DNA of 64,000 nucleotides, taken from NCBI RefSeq assembly GCF_005222695.1, contig NZ_STGG01000003.1:1-64000 (forward strand), given 5' to 3'. Every line of letters starts with the position of its first letter. Position 1 is the stretch's first letter. The notes beneath the pieces are model-generated. The model searched no databases. It was not told the DNA's origin and saw only the letters and a list, made by a program, of their open reading frames with translations. This DNA is from Massilia sp. HP4. GTDB taxonomy: Bacteria; Pseudomonadota; Gammaproteobacteria; Burkholderiales; Burkholderiaceae_D. This document shows, in pieces, positions 45,379 to 55,202 of this stretch. The translations under genes and the position numbers were made by a program.

Positions 45379-46536
45379 TCAGGGCGTATCGACGTACCAG
45401 CCGTACTCCCAGCGCCACGGCATATCGTTCGCGCCCAGCGCCAGGCGCGCGATCTCGGGGAACAGGCGTTCGGCGCGCACGTCGTTGGACAGCATCACCA
45501 CGCAGCGCCGGCCTGCCTCGAGGCAGATCGCCATATTTCCGGTGCTGTCGTTATGCCCGCCCTTGAACCAGCCGGTCCCGCTGCGGTCCTGGAAGGTGAC
45601 CACGCCCAGGCCGGCCGCAAGGTGCGGCACCGGCGCGCCCACCCGCGACACCAGGGTCGGGAACTGGCCGGCGCCCAGGATCGGCAATTGCGGGCGCACC
45701 ATCTCGGCCCGCACCTCGGGGCTCAAGCCATCGCCGCGCACGATCGCGGCCCACATGCGCGCCTGGTCGGCGATCGTGGTGTCCATCGACCCGGCGGCGG
45801 TGACGGCGCTGCGCTGGTCGTGCGGCTCCATCCTGCCCTCGAGCGTATAGCCGTCGGCCAGGTTGGCGGCAAAGTCGGGACGCCACTGCATGCTGGTATT
45901 GCGCATGCCCAGGCGGTCGAACACGCGCACCTGCATCTCGCGTCCGGCGTCCAGCCCCTGGCCCTGTTCGACGATCAGCTGCAGGATGTACATGCCTTCG
46001 GCCGAATAGGCATAACGTTCGCCGGGCGTGAAATGAAAACGCAGTTTTTCGTCCGGCTCGAGCCAGCGGAAGTTGGCGAAGCCGCCGGCATGCGTGAGCA
46101 GGATGCGCGGCGTGAGCTGGCGCCAGCGCGCGTCGCCCGCCAGGTCGCTGAAATCCCTGCGCTCGCCCAGGCGGTAGTCGGGCAGGGGCTTGGGCAACAG
46201 CTTCGTGAGCGGGGCGTCGAGGTCGAGCCGGCCTTCGCTCGCCAGCTGCAGCAGCATATAGGCGAAGGCGGTCTTGGTCAGCGAGGCGCCGTACATGACG
46301 GTATCGGGCAGCAATGGCAGGTCGCGCTCGAGATTGCGCTTGCCGTAGGCTGACACCCTGGTGACCTGGCCGTCGTCGATCACCGCCAGCGCCAGCCCGA
46401 CCACCTTCCCGCGCGCCATCAGCGCCTCGATGTCGCGGTCGGCGAAACCGCGAACTGGCGCAGGACTGGTGGCGCGCGGCGCGCCCGCACAGCTGACCAG
46501 GAATATCGACACGACTGCCACGCACAACGCTTTCAT
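45379..46536 (-). CDS. Serine beta-lactamase-family (class C/esterase-like) lipoprotein
   Basis: The 385-residue protein has a lipobox (IFLVSCAG, Cys near 16) and the penicillin-binding fold: SLTK tetrad (Ser near 99), YSAEGMY as the Tyr motif (about 170), and a GGHNDSTGN region replacing KTG (about 340). Such proteins are often esterases or D-aminopeptidases of the EstB/AmpH type and rarely true beta-lactamases. No AmpR regulator is adjacent. GAGGAGAAG precedes the ATG at 46536. It lies 56 bases from the kinase gene in the same direction and may share its transcript. Confidence 0.82.
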   Translation of the reverse strand: MKALCVAVVSIFLVSCAGAPRATSPAPVRGFADRDIEALMARGKVVGLALAVIDDGQVTRVSAYGKRNLERDLPLLPDTVMYGASLTKTAFAYMLLQLASEGRLDLDAPLTKLLPKPLPDYRLGERRDFSDLAGDARWRQLTPRILLTHAGGFANFRWLEPDEKLRFHFTPGERYAYSAEGMYILQLIVEQGQGLDAGREMQVRVFDRLGMRNTSMQWRPDFAANLADGYTLEGRMEPHDQRSAVTAAGSMDTTIADQARMWAAIVRGDGLSPEVRAEMVRPQLPILGAGQFPTLVSRVGAPVPHLAAGLGVVTFQDRSGTGWFKGGHNDSTGNMAICLEAGRRCVVMLSNDVRAERLFPEIARLALGANDMPWRWEYGWYVDTP

Positions 46537-46626
46537 CGGCTTCTCCTCGGTAAGTTCCCGCACGGGCGACAGGATGACCAAGTGTAGCGCCCGGATGCGC
46601 GCCGGACAATCGTCATGCAAGCGGCA

Positions 46627-47715
46627 TCAGAAGCTGTGGCGCAGGCCGAGCGCGGCGCCCTTCAATGTGGCGCCGGGCGCCGCGCCCAGGCTGTTGATGG
46701 CGAAGTCGTAGCCGCCGTTGGCCTCGTTGTCGAGGTGGGTGACATAGGCATACAGGGCACTGCGTTTCGACAGCGTGTAGTCGTAGCCGAGCGTGACGTG
46801 GGTGGCGCCGGTGTCGGGCCCGCCGCGGATGAAGCCGATCCGGTTGCCACGCGCGCCCTTGCCGTCGCCGGCGCGCGCCACGCCCAGGCGCAGGCCATGC
46901 GCACCCATCTGGTGGCTGACCGAGACGTAGAAGGCGTTGCGATCCAGGTCGCCGCCCGCCAGTTCGTACTCCAGGCGCTCGGCCAGCAGCGCCACCCGGG
47001 TGTCGCCGAAGCGCCGCGCCACGGCCAGCTTGGTGCCGCTGTCGCTGCGTCCCGGTCCCTGGTAGGCATGGTGCCGCTCGTGCGCCAGGGTCGCGTACCA
47101 TGGCCCCTGCTCAAAGACCGCCGCGACCGATGTCAGCGACGGCTTGGCGCCACTGGCCGGGCGCTCCTCGGCCAGGCCATGCGTGAGGCGCAAGGCCAGG
47201 CCTTTCCACGGCCGGCTCCAGTAATGGACCGAATTGGCCTGGCGCCGGTCGAACGACGACAGATTGCTGACATTGTCGACCGCCGCCCCCGCGCCATTGC
47301 CGATGATGCTCATATAACCGGCGGTGGTCGGGTAAAAGGGATCCAGGCTGGCCGTGGCGCTGTTATAGGCGGTCGCCCAGTGGCCGGCGAACAGCGTGCC
47401 GAAGCCGCCGTCGAGCCCCACCCGGGTGTCGCGCCGCGCGAGCTCTCCGGCGCCGGTGTCGGGCGACAGCGTGCCCTCGACCTGGAAGATGGCGCTCACC
47501 CCGCCGCCCAGGTCTTCGCTGCCGCGAAAGCCGATCACCGAGCGGTTGTTCGATACGCGTTGCTGGCTCAGGCGCGGACCGTCGGCGGTGGCGGACGCCT
47601 TCACGTATTCGGCCGCGACGTTCAGCCGGCCATACAGCTGGACACTGGTCTGGGCCTGGGCGCCGGCGGCGCATGCCGCCAGTGCAAGCGCACTACGGCG
47701 CAAGTATTTACTCAT
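46627..47715 (-). CDS. Outer-membrane porin, Gram-negative OmpC-like
   Basis: The 362-residue trimeric 16-strand porin of the Burkholderiales type has signal peptide MSKYLRRSALALAACAAGAQAQ, mature start SVQLYGRLNVAAEY, and GFRGSEDLGGGVSAIFQVEG with DTRVGLDGGFGTLFAGHW (the typical loop region). It ends in the sorting signal LGLRHSF. It lets small hydrophilic solutes cross the outer membrane. GGAGAATC precedes the ATG. Its upstream region contains a bulged inverted repeat at 47868-47895. Confidence 0.92.
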   Translation of the reverse strand: MSKYLRRSALALAACAAGAQAQTSVQLYGRLNVAAEYVKASATADGPRLSQQRVSNNRSVIGFRGSEDLGGGVSAIFQVEGTLSPDTGAGELARRDTRVGLDGGFGTLFAGHWATAYNSATASLDPFYPTTAGYMSIIGNGAGAAVDNVSNLSSFDRRQANSVHYWSRPWKGLALRLTHGLAEERPASGAKPSLTSVAAVFEQGPWYATLAHERHHAYQGPGRSDSGTKLAVARRFGDTRVALLAERLEYELAGGDLDRNAFYVSVSHQMGAHGLRLGVARAGDGKGARGNRIGFIRGGPDTGATHVTLGYDYTLSKRSALYAYVTHLDNEANGGYDFAINSLGAAPGATLKGAALGLRHSF

Positions 47716-47867
47716 CAAGATTCTCCTTGCCAGGATTGTCGGCCAGGGGCGCCATCGACGCCTATACCCAATCGTGGGGAGAACTACCCCCTGATAGTGT
47801 TGTCTCCAATGCTCGGCTGGTGCAGAATGTGGATCGACGTTGCGCGAAAATGCTGCACCGCACCCGG

Positions 47868-47895
47868 AGTTATCCGAAGTAAATTCGAAATAACT
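47868..47895. promoter_or_regulatory. Inverted repeat between porin and Usp genes
   Basis: AGTTAT (47868-47873) and ATAACT (47890-47895) enclose CGAA and TTCG, giving an interrupted palindrome in a locally A+T-rich part of the divergent region. It may be a regulator site for the porin or the stress operon. Confidence 0.35.
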
Positions 47896-47971
47896 GAAGA
47901 AACGCGTTGTAGTCAGGTCGTCAACTACGGTAGAGTGTCGCCTTCCGAGAAGACTTTCCATGAGGCGGCGC

Positions 47972-48868
47972 ATGCCAGACCGTAGCCCGACTACGCCCCC
48001 CGGATTGTTGCTTGCGACGGACCTGAGCGCCCGCTGCGACCGGCCGCTCGAACGCGCCAAGCAGCTGGCCGATGAATTTTCCATACCGCTGGTCGTCCTG
48101 ACGGTGCACGATGCACCACAGGCGCCCGGCGAAGTGCTCCAATGGCTCGACGGCGATGCCGGACGCGCGCAGCAAGAACACGCGGCGCGCGAGGAATTCG
48201 CGCGCGAGTTCGCCGGCTCGCCGCTGCAAGCCACCCAGCGCTTCGCCACCGGCCCGGCCGCCGGCGCCATTGTCGACGCTGCCGCCACCCTGCCCGGCGC
48301 CATGGTCGTCGCCGGCGCCTCGCAGCACGACAGCCTGGGCGACCTGCTGCTCGGCTCCACAGTCGAAAAACTGGCGCGCGCCCTGGCCCAGCCGCTGCTG
48401 GTGGTGCGCCAGCGCGTGCGCGGTCCCTACCGCCGGATCATGGTCGCGACCGACTTCACGCCGGCATCCACCCTGGCCCTGGAAACGGCCGCCAGCCTGT
48501 TCCCCGGGCGTCGCATCACCGTGTTCCACGCCCATGACAGCGGCATGCGGGCGCCTGACGTCCTGGCCCCGGATGCCCCGCCGCGCGCGCAGCTGCTGCG
48601 CTTCCTGGATGGCTGCGCGTTGCCGCCCGGCGCCCGCGCACTGCTCGACCCGGTGATCGGCGAAGGCGAACCCGCTTCCCAGCTGGCGCGCCATGTAGTG
48701 GATAATAGTATCGATTTGGTCGTCCTTGGCCTGCATGAAGAATCGGCGCTGATGCGCCTCCTGACCGGTAGCCGCAGTGAATACCTGCTGCAGGCAGTCG
48801 TGTGCGACACGCTGCTTGTACGTCCCCCTGTGCGCCCTGGAGAAGATGATGAGAATGAGAAAACCTAA
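47972..48868 (+). CDS. Universal stress protein, tandem UspA domains
   Basis: The 298-residue cytoplasmic protein is made of two Usp domains (about 10-150 and 155-290). The first has GLLLATDLSARCDRPLERA and MVVAGASQHDSLGDLLLGSTVEKL (ATP-loop type). The second has RRIMVATDFTPASTLALETA and VVLGLHEESALMRLLTGS. Tandem Usp proteins act as stress-linked nucleotide binders. An upstream ATG at 47960 is also in frame. It is only 51 bp ahead of mrpA in the same direction, so it probably belongs to the Mrp operon, linking it to pH or sodium stress. Confidence 0.87.
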   Translation: MPDRSPTTPPGLLLATDLSARCDRPLERAKQLADEFSIPLVVLTVHDAPQAPGEVLQWLDGDAGRAQQEHAAREEFAREFAGSPLQATQRFATGPAAGAIVDAAATLPGAMVVAGASQHDSLGDLLLGSTVEKLARALAQPLLVVRQRVRGPYRRIMVATDFTPASTLALETAASLFPGRRITVFHAHDSGMRAPDVLAPDAPPRAQLLRFLDGCALPPGARALLDPVIGEGEPASQLARHVVDNSIDLVVLGLHEESALMRLLTGSRSEYLLQAVVCDTLLVRPPVRPGEDDENEKT

Positions 48869-48919
48869 AATCGCACTGCGCCTCTGCGCGCGCCGCTACA
48901 TGTCGCACTGCCCCGAAGG

Positions 48920-51841
48920 ATGATGTCGATGACCTCACTGCCACTGATCCTGCTCGTCCTTCTTCCTTTTGCCGGCGCCTTCGTCTCCGCCTGCCTGCCC
49001 ACTGGGTCACGCAACCGGCCCGCCTTCGCGGCCGGTGCATTCACCCTGACCGCCCTCATCTTCGCCATCTCCCTGTTCCCCAGCCTCGACGCCGGCGAGG
49101 TGCTGCAGTCGCGCCACAGCTGGCTGCCGATGTTCGGCCTCGACATCATCATCCGCATGGACGGCCTGGCCTGGCTGTTCTCGATCATGGTGCTCGGCAT
49201 TGGCCTCTTGGTGATCCTGTACGCGCGCTACTACATGTCCAAGCGCGATCCGGTCGCCCGCTTCTACGCCTATATGCTGGCCTTCATGGGCTCGATGATG
49301 GGCGTGGTCTTGTCGGGCAACCTGATCCAGCTGGTCGTGTTCTGGGAACTCACCAGCCTGACGTCCTTCCTGCTGATCGGCTACTGGCAAGAGAGTAACG
49401 ACGCCCGCCGCGGCGCGCGCATGGCCTTCACCGTCACCACCGCCGGCGGCCTGTGCCTGCTGGCCGGCGTGCTCACGCTCGGCCATATCGTCGGCAGCTA
49501 CGAACTCGAGACCGTGCTGGCGGCCGGCGACCAGATCCGCGCCCACGCGCTGTACCTGCCGGCGCTGGTGCTGATCGCCCTCGGCGCCCTGACCAAGAGC
49601 GCGCAATTCCCGTTCCACTTCTGGCTGCCGCACGCGATGGCGGCGCCGACCCCGGTCTCGGCCTACCTGCACTCGGCCACCATGGTCAAGGCCGGGGTGT
49701 TCCTGCTGACCCGCCTGTACCCGGCCCTCGGCGGCACCCCGGAATGGACCTGGCTCATCGTCGGCGCCGGCGCCACCACCCTGGCGCTGGCCTCGTTCTT
49801 CGCGATCTTCCAGAACGACATGAAGGGGCTGCTGGCCTACTCGACCATCAGCCACCTCGGCCTGATCACCTGCCTGCTGGGCATCGGCACCCCGCTGTCG
49901 GTGGTGGCGGCGGTATTCCACATCATGAACCACGCGATCTTCAAGGCGTCGCTGTTCATGGCGGTCGGCATCGTCGACCACGAGACCGGCACCCGCGACA
50001 TGCGCGTGCTGCGCGGCTTGCGAAAAGCGATGCCGGTGACGGCCGCGCTGGCGATCGTGGCCTCGGCCTCGATGGCCGGGGTGCCGCTGATGAACGGCTT
50101 CCTCTCAAAAGAGATGTTCTTCGCCGAGACCGCCCATGTGGGCGGTAGCGACGACTGGACCCTGTCCTATGTGGCGGTGGCGATGGGCATCTTCAGCGTC
50201 GCCTATTCGCTGCGCTTCATCAGCGTGTTCTTCGGCCGCCTGTCCAAGGACCTGCCGCAAGAGCCGCACGAGCCGGCGCGCTGGATGCGCTTCCCGGTCG
50301 AATGCCTGGTGGTGCTGTGCATCGCGGTCGGCGTCATGCCCGAGCGGGTGGTCGGTGACGTGCTGGCGGTGGCATCGGGCTCGGTGCTGGGTGCGGCCAT
50401 GCCCGAATACGACCTGGCGATCTGGCACGGCTTCAACCTGGCGCTCGGGATGAGCGGCGCCGCGCTGGTGCTGGGCGCCCTGCTGTACTGGGTACTGCTG
50501 CGCCGCCACGACCTGCGCGAGCGCACCGAAGTGCCGGTGCTGCACCGCCTGAAGGGCGCGCAAGCCTATGAAAACACCATGCTGGCGCTCAAGCAGGGCG
50601 CCACCTGGCTGATCCGCTGGACCGGCACCCAACGCCTGCAGCCGCAGATGCTGGTGCTGATGGCCGTCATGGTCGCCGCGCCGCTGCTGCTGGTCGATCC
50701 GCTGCCGGCGATTCCCACCCTGAGCGTGCACTCGCTCGATCCGCTGTTCGCGGTGCTGTGGATCATCGGCGCCGGCTGCGCCCTGGGCGCGGCCTACAAG
50801 GCCAAGTACCACCGCCTGGCCGCGCTGTCGATGGTCGGCGGCACCGGCATCGTGACCGCGATTACCTTCGTCTGGCTGTCGGCGCCCGACCTGGCGCTGA
50901 CCCAGCTGATGGTGGAAACCGTGACCACGGTGCTGATCCTGCTCGGCCTGCGCTGGCTGCCGCCGCGCTTCGCGCCGAAAGAGCTGATGACGAAAGCGCC
51001 GGCCAGCACCTGGTTCCGGCGCGGCCGCGACGGCTTCATCGCCGTCGCCGGCGGCCTCGGCATCGCCGCGGCCAGCTATGCGATCCTGGTGCGCACGCCG
51101 CCGCCATCGATCGGCGAGTTCTTCGTGCTGCGCGCGATGACCGAGGGCGGCGGCTCGAACGTCGTCAATGTCCTGCTGGTCGACTTCCGCGGCTTCGACA
51201 CCATGGGCGAGATCACCGTGCTGTCGGCCGTCGCCCTGACCGTGTATGCGCTGCTGCGCCGCTTCCGCCCCGCCACCGAAAGCATCACGATCCCGGTGCA
51301 GCAGGCCAGCGACGTCGATCCGGCCGTCAACCAGACGCCGGCCGAGCAGGCTTCGAGCGGTTACCTCATGATCCCGGCGGTCTACCTGCGCATGCTGCTG
51401 CCGGTGATGGGCGTGATGGCCGCCTACTTCTTCATGCGCGGCCACAACCTGCCGGGCGGCGGCTTCGTCGCCGGCCTGATCTTCGCCACCGCGCTGATCG
51501 TGCAATACATGGTGGCCGGCACCGACTGGGTCGAATCGCACCTGCGCCTGCGGCCGCACCGCTGGATTGCCTGGGGCCTGGCCTGCGCCGCCTTCACCGG
51601 CATCGGCGCCTGGTTCCTCGGCTATCCGTTCCTGACCAGCCACACCGCCCACGTCACCTTGCCGATCCTGGACGAGATCCACGTCCCGAGCGCCTTCATG
51701 TTCGACCTGGGCGTGTTCCTGGTGGTGGTCGGTTCCACCATGCTGACCCTGGTCGCGCTGGCCCACCAGTCGCTGCGCAGCCATCGCGCGGCGGCCGACG
51801 CCACGCGCGCCACCATCCCGCCCGCCAAGGAGATCTTCTGA
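48920..51841 (+). CDS. mrpA: Mrp Na+/H+ antiporter subunit A (with fused MrpB domain)
   Basis: This 973-residue polytopic protein is the main subunit of the multi-subunit cation/proton antiporter (also Mnh/Pha). A NuoL-like proton-translocating domain at about 110-400 has FWELTSLTSFLLIGYW, KSAQFPFHFWLPHAM and HSATMVKAG. The MrpA-specific C-terminal region is at about 600-700. An MrpB domain at about 830-955 (MRGHNLPGGGFVAGLI) is fused as in group-2 Mrp systems. The complex expels Na+ in exchange for H+ and supports alkaline and salt tolerance. Its TGA overlaps the mrpC start. Confidence 0.94.
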   Translation: MMSMTSLPLILLVLLPFAGAFVSACLPTGSRNRPAFAAGAFTLTALIFAISLFPSLDAGEVLQSRHSWLPMFGLDIIIRMDGLAWLFSIMVLGIGLLVILYARYYMSKRDPVARFYAYMLAFMGSMMGVVLSGNLIQLVVFWELTSLTSFLLIGYWQESNDARRGARMAFTVTTAGGLCLLAGVLTLGHIVGSYELETVLAAGDQIRAHALYLPALVLIALGALTKSAQFPFHFWLPHAMAAPTPVSAYLHSATMVKAGVFLLTRLYPALGGTPEWTWLIVGAGATTLALASFFAIFQNDMKGLLAYSTISHLGLITCLLGIGTPLSVVAAVFHIMNHAIFKASLFMAVGIVDHETGTRDMRVLRGLRKAMPVTAALAIVASASMAGVPLMNGFLSKEMFFAETAHVGGSDDWTLSYVAVAMGIFSVAYSLRFISVFFGRLSKDLPQEPHEPARWMRFPVECLVVLCIAVGVMPERVVGDVLAVASGSVLGAAMPEYDLAIWHGFNLALGMSGAALVLGALLYWVLLRRHDLRERTEVPVLHRLKGAQAYENTMLALKQGATWLIRWTGTQRLQPQMLVLMAVMVAAPLLLVDPLPAIPTLSVHSLDPLFAVLWIIGAGCALGAAYKAKYHRLAALSMVGGTGIVTAITFVWLSAPDLALTQLMVETVTTVLILLGLRWLPPRFAPKELMTKAPASTWFRRGRDGFIAVAGGLGIAAASYAILVRTPPPSIGEFFVLRAMTEGGGSNVVNVLLVDFRGFDTMGEITVLSAVALTVYALLRRFRPATESITIPVQQASDVDPAVNQTPAEQASSGYLMIPAVYLRMLLPVMGVMAAYFFMRGHNLPGGGFVAGLIFATALIVQYMVAGTDWVESHLRLRPHRWIAWGLACAAFTGIGAWFLGYPFLTSHTAHVTLPILDEIHVPSAFMFDLGVFLVVVGSTMLTLVALAHQSLRSHRAAADATRATIPPAKEIF

Positions 51842-52185
51842 TGGAGCTCGTCATTTCGCTCGCCATCGGCATCGTGTTCGGCTCCGGCATCTGGCTGATC
51901 CTGCGTCCGCGCAGCTTCCAGGTGCTGGCCGGCCTGATGCTGATGTCCTACGCCGTCAACCTGTTCATTTTCGTGATGGGCCGCCTGTGGGTCGACGCCC
52001 CGCCGCTCACCCCCGCCGGCACGACGCCCAATCCGGCCGTGCTGGCCGACCCGCTGCCGCAAGCCCTGGTGCTGACGGCGATCGTCATCGGCTTCGCCAC
52101 CACCGCGCTGTACCTGGTGGTCATGATCGGTTCGCGCGGCCTGACCGGCACCGACCACGTGGATGGCAAGGAGCCTGAATTATGA
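51841..52185 (+). CDS. mrpC: Mrp antiporter subunit C (NuoK-like)
   Basis: The 114-residue protein has three transmembrane helices and is homologous to complex I subunit NuoK (LAGLMLMSYAVNLFIFVMGR and DPLPQALVLTAIVIGFATTALYLVVM). It is needed for assembly and ion movement of the Mrp complex. Start and stop both overlap the neighbouring genes by one to four bases, showing translational coupling. Confidence 0.93.
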   Translation: MELVISLAIGIVFGSGIWLILRPRSFQVLAGLMLMSYAVNLFIFVMGRLWVDAPPLTPAGTTPNPAVLADPLPQALVLTAIVIGFATTALYLVVMIGSRGLTGTDHVDGKEPEL

Positions 52186-53852
52186 GTTTGCACTGGACCC
52201 AGCACCTGATCCTGGTGCCGGTATTGCTGCCGCTGCTGGTGGGCGCCGCCCTGGCCCCGCTGACGCAGGGCTGGCACCGCCTGAAGTACTGGCTCAGCTA
52301 CGCCTCGCTGCTAGGCCTGTTGGCGACTTCGCTGGCGCTGATCTTCATGACCGACGGCGGCCACTGGCAGGACGGCATGGGCATCTATCTCGCCGCCAAC
52401 TGGAGCGCGCCGTTCGGCATCGCCCTGCTGGCCGACCGCCTGTCGGCGCTGATGCTGCTGCTGACCGCGGTGCTCGGCCTGGCCTCGCTGCACTTCACCC
52501 GCACCCGCTGGGGGCGGATCGGAGTGCATTACCACACGCTGTTCCAGTTCCTGCTCATGGGGATCAACGGCGCCTTCCTGACGCACGACCTGTTCAACCT
52601 GTTCGTGTTCTTCGAAGTGATGCTGGCCGCGTCGTATGGCCTGGTGCTGCACGGGTATAACGCCGAGCGCATCCGCGCCAGCATGCAGTACATCGCGATC
52701 AACCTGGCCGCGGCCCTGCTGTTCCTGCTCGGCACCGCGCTGATCTACGCCACCACCGGCACCCTGAACATGGCCGACCTGGCCGCGCGCGTGCCGCTGC
52801 TGGCGGGCGAGGAACTGGCCCTGTTCAAGGTCGGCGCCACCGTGCTGGCGCTGGCCTTCCTGACCAAGGGCGCCATGTGGCCGCTGGGCTTCTGGCTGCC
52901 CACCACCTATGCCGCGGCCTCGCCGCCGGTGGCGGTGATGCTGGTGCTGATGACCAAGGTCGGCGCCTATGTGGTGCTGCGCCTGTGGCTCCTGATCTTC
53001 TCGGACAACGCGGGCGCCGCGGCCGGCTTCGGCGGCGATGCGCTGCTGTATGCGGGCATGGCGACCATCGTGTTCGGCGCCGCCGGCATGCTGTCGACCG
53101 ACACCGCCGGCCGCATGGCGGGCTATGGCGCGATCGTCTCGTCCGGCACCCTGCTGGCGGTGATCGGCTACGGCCAGCCGGCCCTGGTCACGGCCGGCAT
53201 CTATTACCTGATCGGCTCCACCCTCGCGGTGGCCGCCTTCCTGCTGCTGATCGAGCTGATCGACCGCATCCGCACCCCGCGCTCGGCGATGCTGGCGCTG
53301 ACCATGGAAGCGTTCGCGGTCGAGGATGCGCCGGACGAGCCGACCGGCCGCGGCGTGCCGGCCGCGATGGCCTTCGTGTCGCTGGCCTTCGCCGCCTGCG
53401 CGCTGATGATCGCCGGCCTGCCGCCGCTGTCGGGCTTCGTGGCCAAGTTCAGCATGTTCCATGCGCTGCTCAATCCACAAGCGGCCGCAGGTTCGGGAGT
53501 GGCCGCGATCCCGGCGTCCGGCTGGACCCTGATGGTCTTGATCATCGTCTCGGGCCTGATCGCCGTGATCTCGATGATGCGCTTTGGCGTGCGCACCTTC
53601 TGGGCCAGCGGCGCGACCGAGCCGCCCAAGGTGCACCGCTCCGAAGTGGCGCCGATCCTGTTCCTGCTGGCGCTGTCGGTCCTGATGACGGTGCAGGCCA
53701 ATCCGCTGTTCGGCTACCTGACCCGCGCCAGCGACGACATCCACCGTCCGGGCGGCTATATTGGCCGCGTGCTGTCCGAGCCGACCGTGCCGGGCCAGGG
53801 CTCGGCCCCTGGCCCGGCGCCATCGACCCTCTCGCCCCAGGAGGCGCCATGA
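52182..53852 (+). CDS. mrpD: Mrp antiporter subunit D (NuoN/NuoM-like)
   Basis: This 556-residue membrane protein has about fourteen helices and the antiporter-like domain shared with complex I: LFVFFEVMLAASYGLVLHG, LTKGAMWPLGFWLPTTYAAASPPVAVML, and GLPPLSGFVAKFSMFHALL. It forms the second proton channel of the Mrp complex. The C-terminal tail is long and Pro/Ala-rich. It overlaps mrpC and mrpE by four bases each. Confidence 0.94.
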   Translation: MSLHWTQHLILVPVLLPLLVGAALAPLTQGWHRLKYWLSYASLLGLLATSLALIFMTDGGHWQDGMGIYLAANWSAPFGIALLADRLSALMLLLTAVLGLASLHFTRTRWGRIGVHYHTLFQFLLMGINGAFLTHDLFNLFVFFEVMLAASYGLVLHGYNAERIRASMQYIAINLAAALLFLLGTALIYATTGTLNMADLAARVPLLAGEELALFKVGATVLALAFLTKGAMWPLGFWLPTTYAAASPPVAVMLVLMTKVGAYVVLRLWLLIFSDNAGAAAGFGGDALLYAGMATIVFGAAGMLSTDTAGRMAGYGAIVSSGTLLAVIGYGQPALVTAGIYYLIGSTLAVAAFLLLIELIDRIRTPRSAMLALTMEAFAVEDAPDEPTGRGVPAAMAFVSLAFAACALMIAGLPPLSGFVAKFSMFHALLNPQAAAGSGVAAIPASGWTLMVLIIVSGLIAVISMMRFGVRTFWASGATEPPKVHRSEVAPILFLLALSVLMTVQANPLFGYLTRASDDIHRPGGYIGRVLSEPTVPGQGSAPGPAPSTLSPQEAP

Positions 53853-54379
53853 CGCGCTGGCTACCCCATCCCTTCGTTTCGCTGGCGCTGTGCGGCCTGT
53901 GGCTGCTGCTGAACCAGACCCTGTATCCGGGCCACATCCTGCTCGGCGCGCTGCTCGGCATCGCCGGCCCGGTCCTGACCCGCCACCTCAATCCGCTGGG
54001 TTATCCGCGCCTGCGCAGGCCCATCGTCGCCATCCGCCTGCTGCTGTTCGCGTCGGTCGAGGTGGTGCGTTCATGCCTGAACGTCAGCCGCGCCATCCTG
54101 TTCGGCGACTATGCGAACATCAATTCGCAGTTCATCCGCATTCCCCTGGACATCCGCGATCCCTACGGCCTGGCGGCGCTGTCCTGCCTGATCAATATGA
54201 CGCCGGGCACGGTATGGACCGAACTGCAACCCAGGCCCGATACCGACAAACATGAGCTGGTCCTGCACGTATTCGACCTGCACGACGCCGAATGGTGGGT
54301 CGACACCATCAAGACCCGCTACGAACAGCCCCTGATCCACATCTTCGAAACGGAGGTCCGCCATGGCGACCCTGCTTGA
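53849..54379 (+). CDS. mrpE: Mrp antiporter subunit E
   Basis: The 176-residue protein has two or three N-terminal helices (FVSLALCGLWLLLNQTLYPGHILLGALLGI) and a cytoplasmic part with LSCLINMTPGTVWTEL and VLHVFDLHDAEWWVDTIKTRYEQPLIHIFE, the MNHE signature. It is part of the small-subunit module MrpE-F-G, and overlaps mrpF by 17 bases. Confidence 0.93.
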   Translation: MTRWLPHPFVSLALCGLWLLLNQTLYPGHILLGALLGIAGPVLTRHLNPLGYPRLRRPIVAIRLLLFASVEVVRSCLNVSRAILFGDYANINSQFIRIPLDIRDPYGLAALSCLINMTPGTVWTELQPRPDTDKHELVLHVFDLHDAEWWVDTIKTRYEQPLIHIFETEVRHGDPA

Positions 54380-54641
54380 AATCTCGATCGGCTACGCCCT
54401 TGTGTGCGTGCTGGCGGCGATGGCGCTGTGCGCCGGCCGCCTGCTGATCGGCCCCTCGGCCCACGACCGCGTGCTGGCCCTCGACACCCTCTGGATGTGC
54501 GGCATGCTGCTGGCCCTGGTGCTGGGCATCCGCTTCGGCACCCAGATCTATTTTGAAGCGGCGATGCTGATCGCGCTGGTCGGCTTCGTCTCGACCGTCG
54601 CGATGGCGAAATTCTTGATGCGTGGGGAGATCATCGAATGA
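54363..54641 (+). CDS. mrpF: Mrp antiporter subunit F
   Basis: The 92-residue protein has three transmembrane helices with LLIGPSAHDRVLALDTLWMC and the conserved acidic patch of the MrpF family. It helps form the sodium pathway and has been linked to bile-salt efflux in Bacillus relatives. It overlaps mrpE and mrpG. Confidence 0.92.
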   Translation: MATLLEISIGYALVCVLAAMALCAGRLLIGPSAHDRVLALDTLWMCGMLLALVLGIRFGTQIYFEAAMLIALVGFVSTVAMAKFLMRGEIIE

Positions 54642-55009
54642 CCGGCATCGAATACCTGCCCGACTGGGCCGCCCTGCTCGTCTCGCTGCTGCTGATCCTG
54701 GGCGCGAGCATCATCCTGATCGGCGCGCTCGGCCTGATGCGCCTGCGCACCTTCTACCAGCGCATCCACGGCCCGGCGATCACGATCACCCTGGGCGCCG
54801 GCAGCCTCCTGATCGCCTCGATGCTCTACTTCACGGTGGCGCAGTCGCGCGTGGTGGTCCACGAGATCATCATCACGGTCTTCCTGCTGCTGACCGCGCC
54901 GGTGGTGGCGATGATGATCATGCGCGCCGCCGTCTACCGCGACCTGCGCGCCAAGAAGGGCGACGCCGGCGCGACCGCGGGCGAGGTGTACACCATCTCG
55001 CGCGAGTAG
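54638..55009 (+). CDS. mrpG: Mrp antiporter subunit G
   Basis: The 123-residue protein has three helices and the PhaG/MnhG signature IGALGLMRLRTFYQRIHGPAITITLGAGSLL. It completes the seven-function set (A+B, C, D, E, F, G), so the antiporter should be functional. The operon ends here. The following 390 bases carry no gene and hold the operators of the gluconate locus. Confidence 0.93.
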   Translation: MTGIEYLPDWAALLVSLLLILGASIILIGALGLMRLRTFYQRIHGPAITITLGAGSLLIASMLYFTVAQSRVVVHEIIITVFLLLTAPVVAMMIMRAAVYRDLRAKKGDAGATAGEVYTISRE

Positions 55010-55202
55010 CCCTGCCGCGCGCCATCCGGACTGCTGTATCACCCTCGCCATCGGCGCACAACTTCGGGTTGGTGCCGGTGGCGATATTCTTCTTATTTCC
55101 CCCAAGCGTTCCAGAACGGCCGGCATCGCCAATCATGTGGCGCGCACGCGTCAGCGTAGAGTAAATACAACATCGCTAAAAAATAGATTGCGCGCCGCAA
55201 CA

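Noticed and set aside
45379..46536. Antibiotic-resistance beta-lactamase
   Set aside because: The fold is shared, but the KTG motif is replaced and it is a lipoprotein without an AmpR-type neighbour. An esterase or peptidase role is at least as likely.
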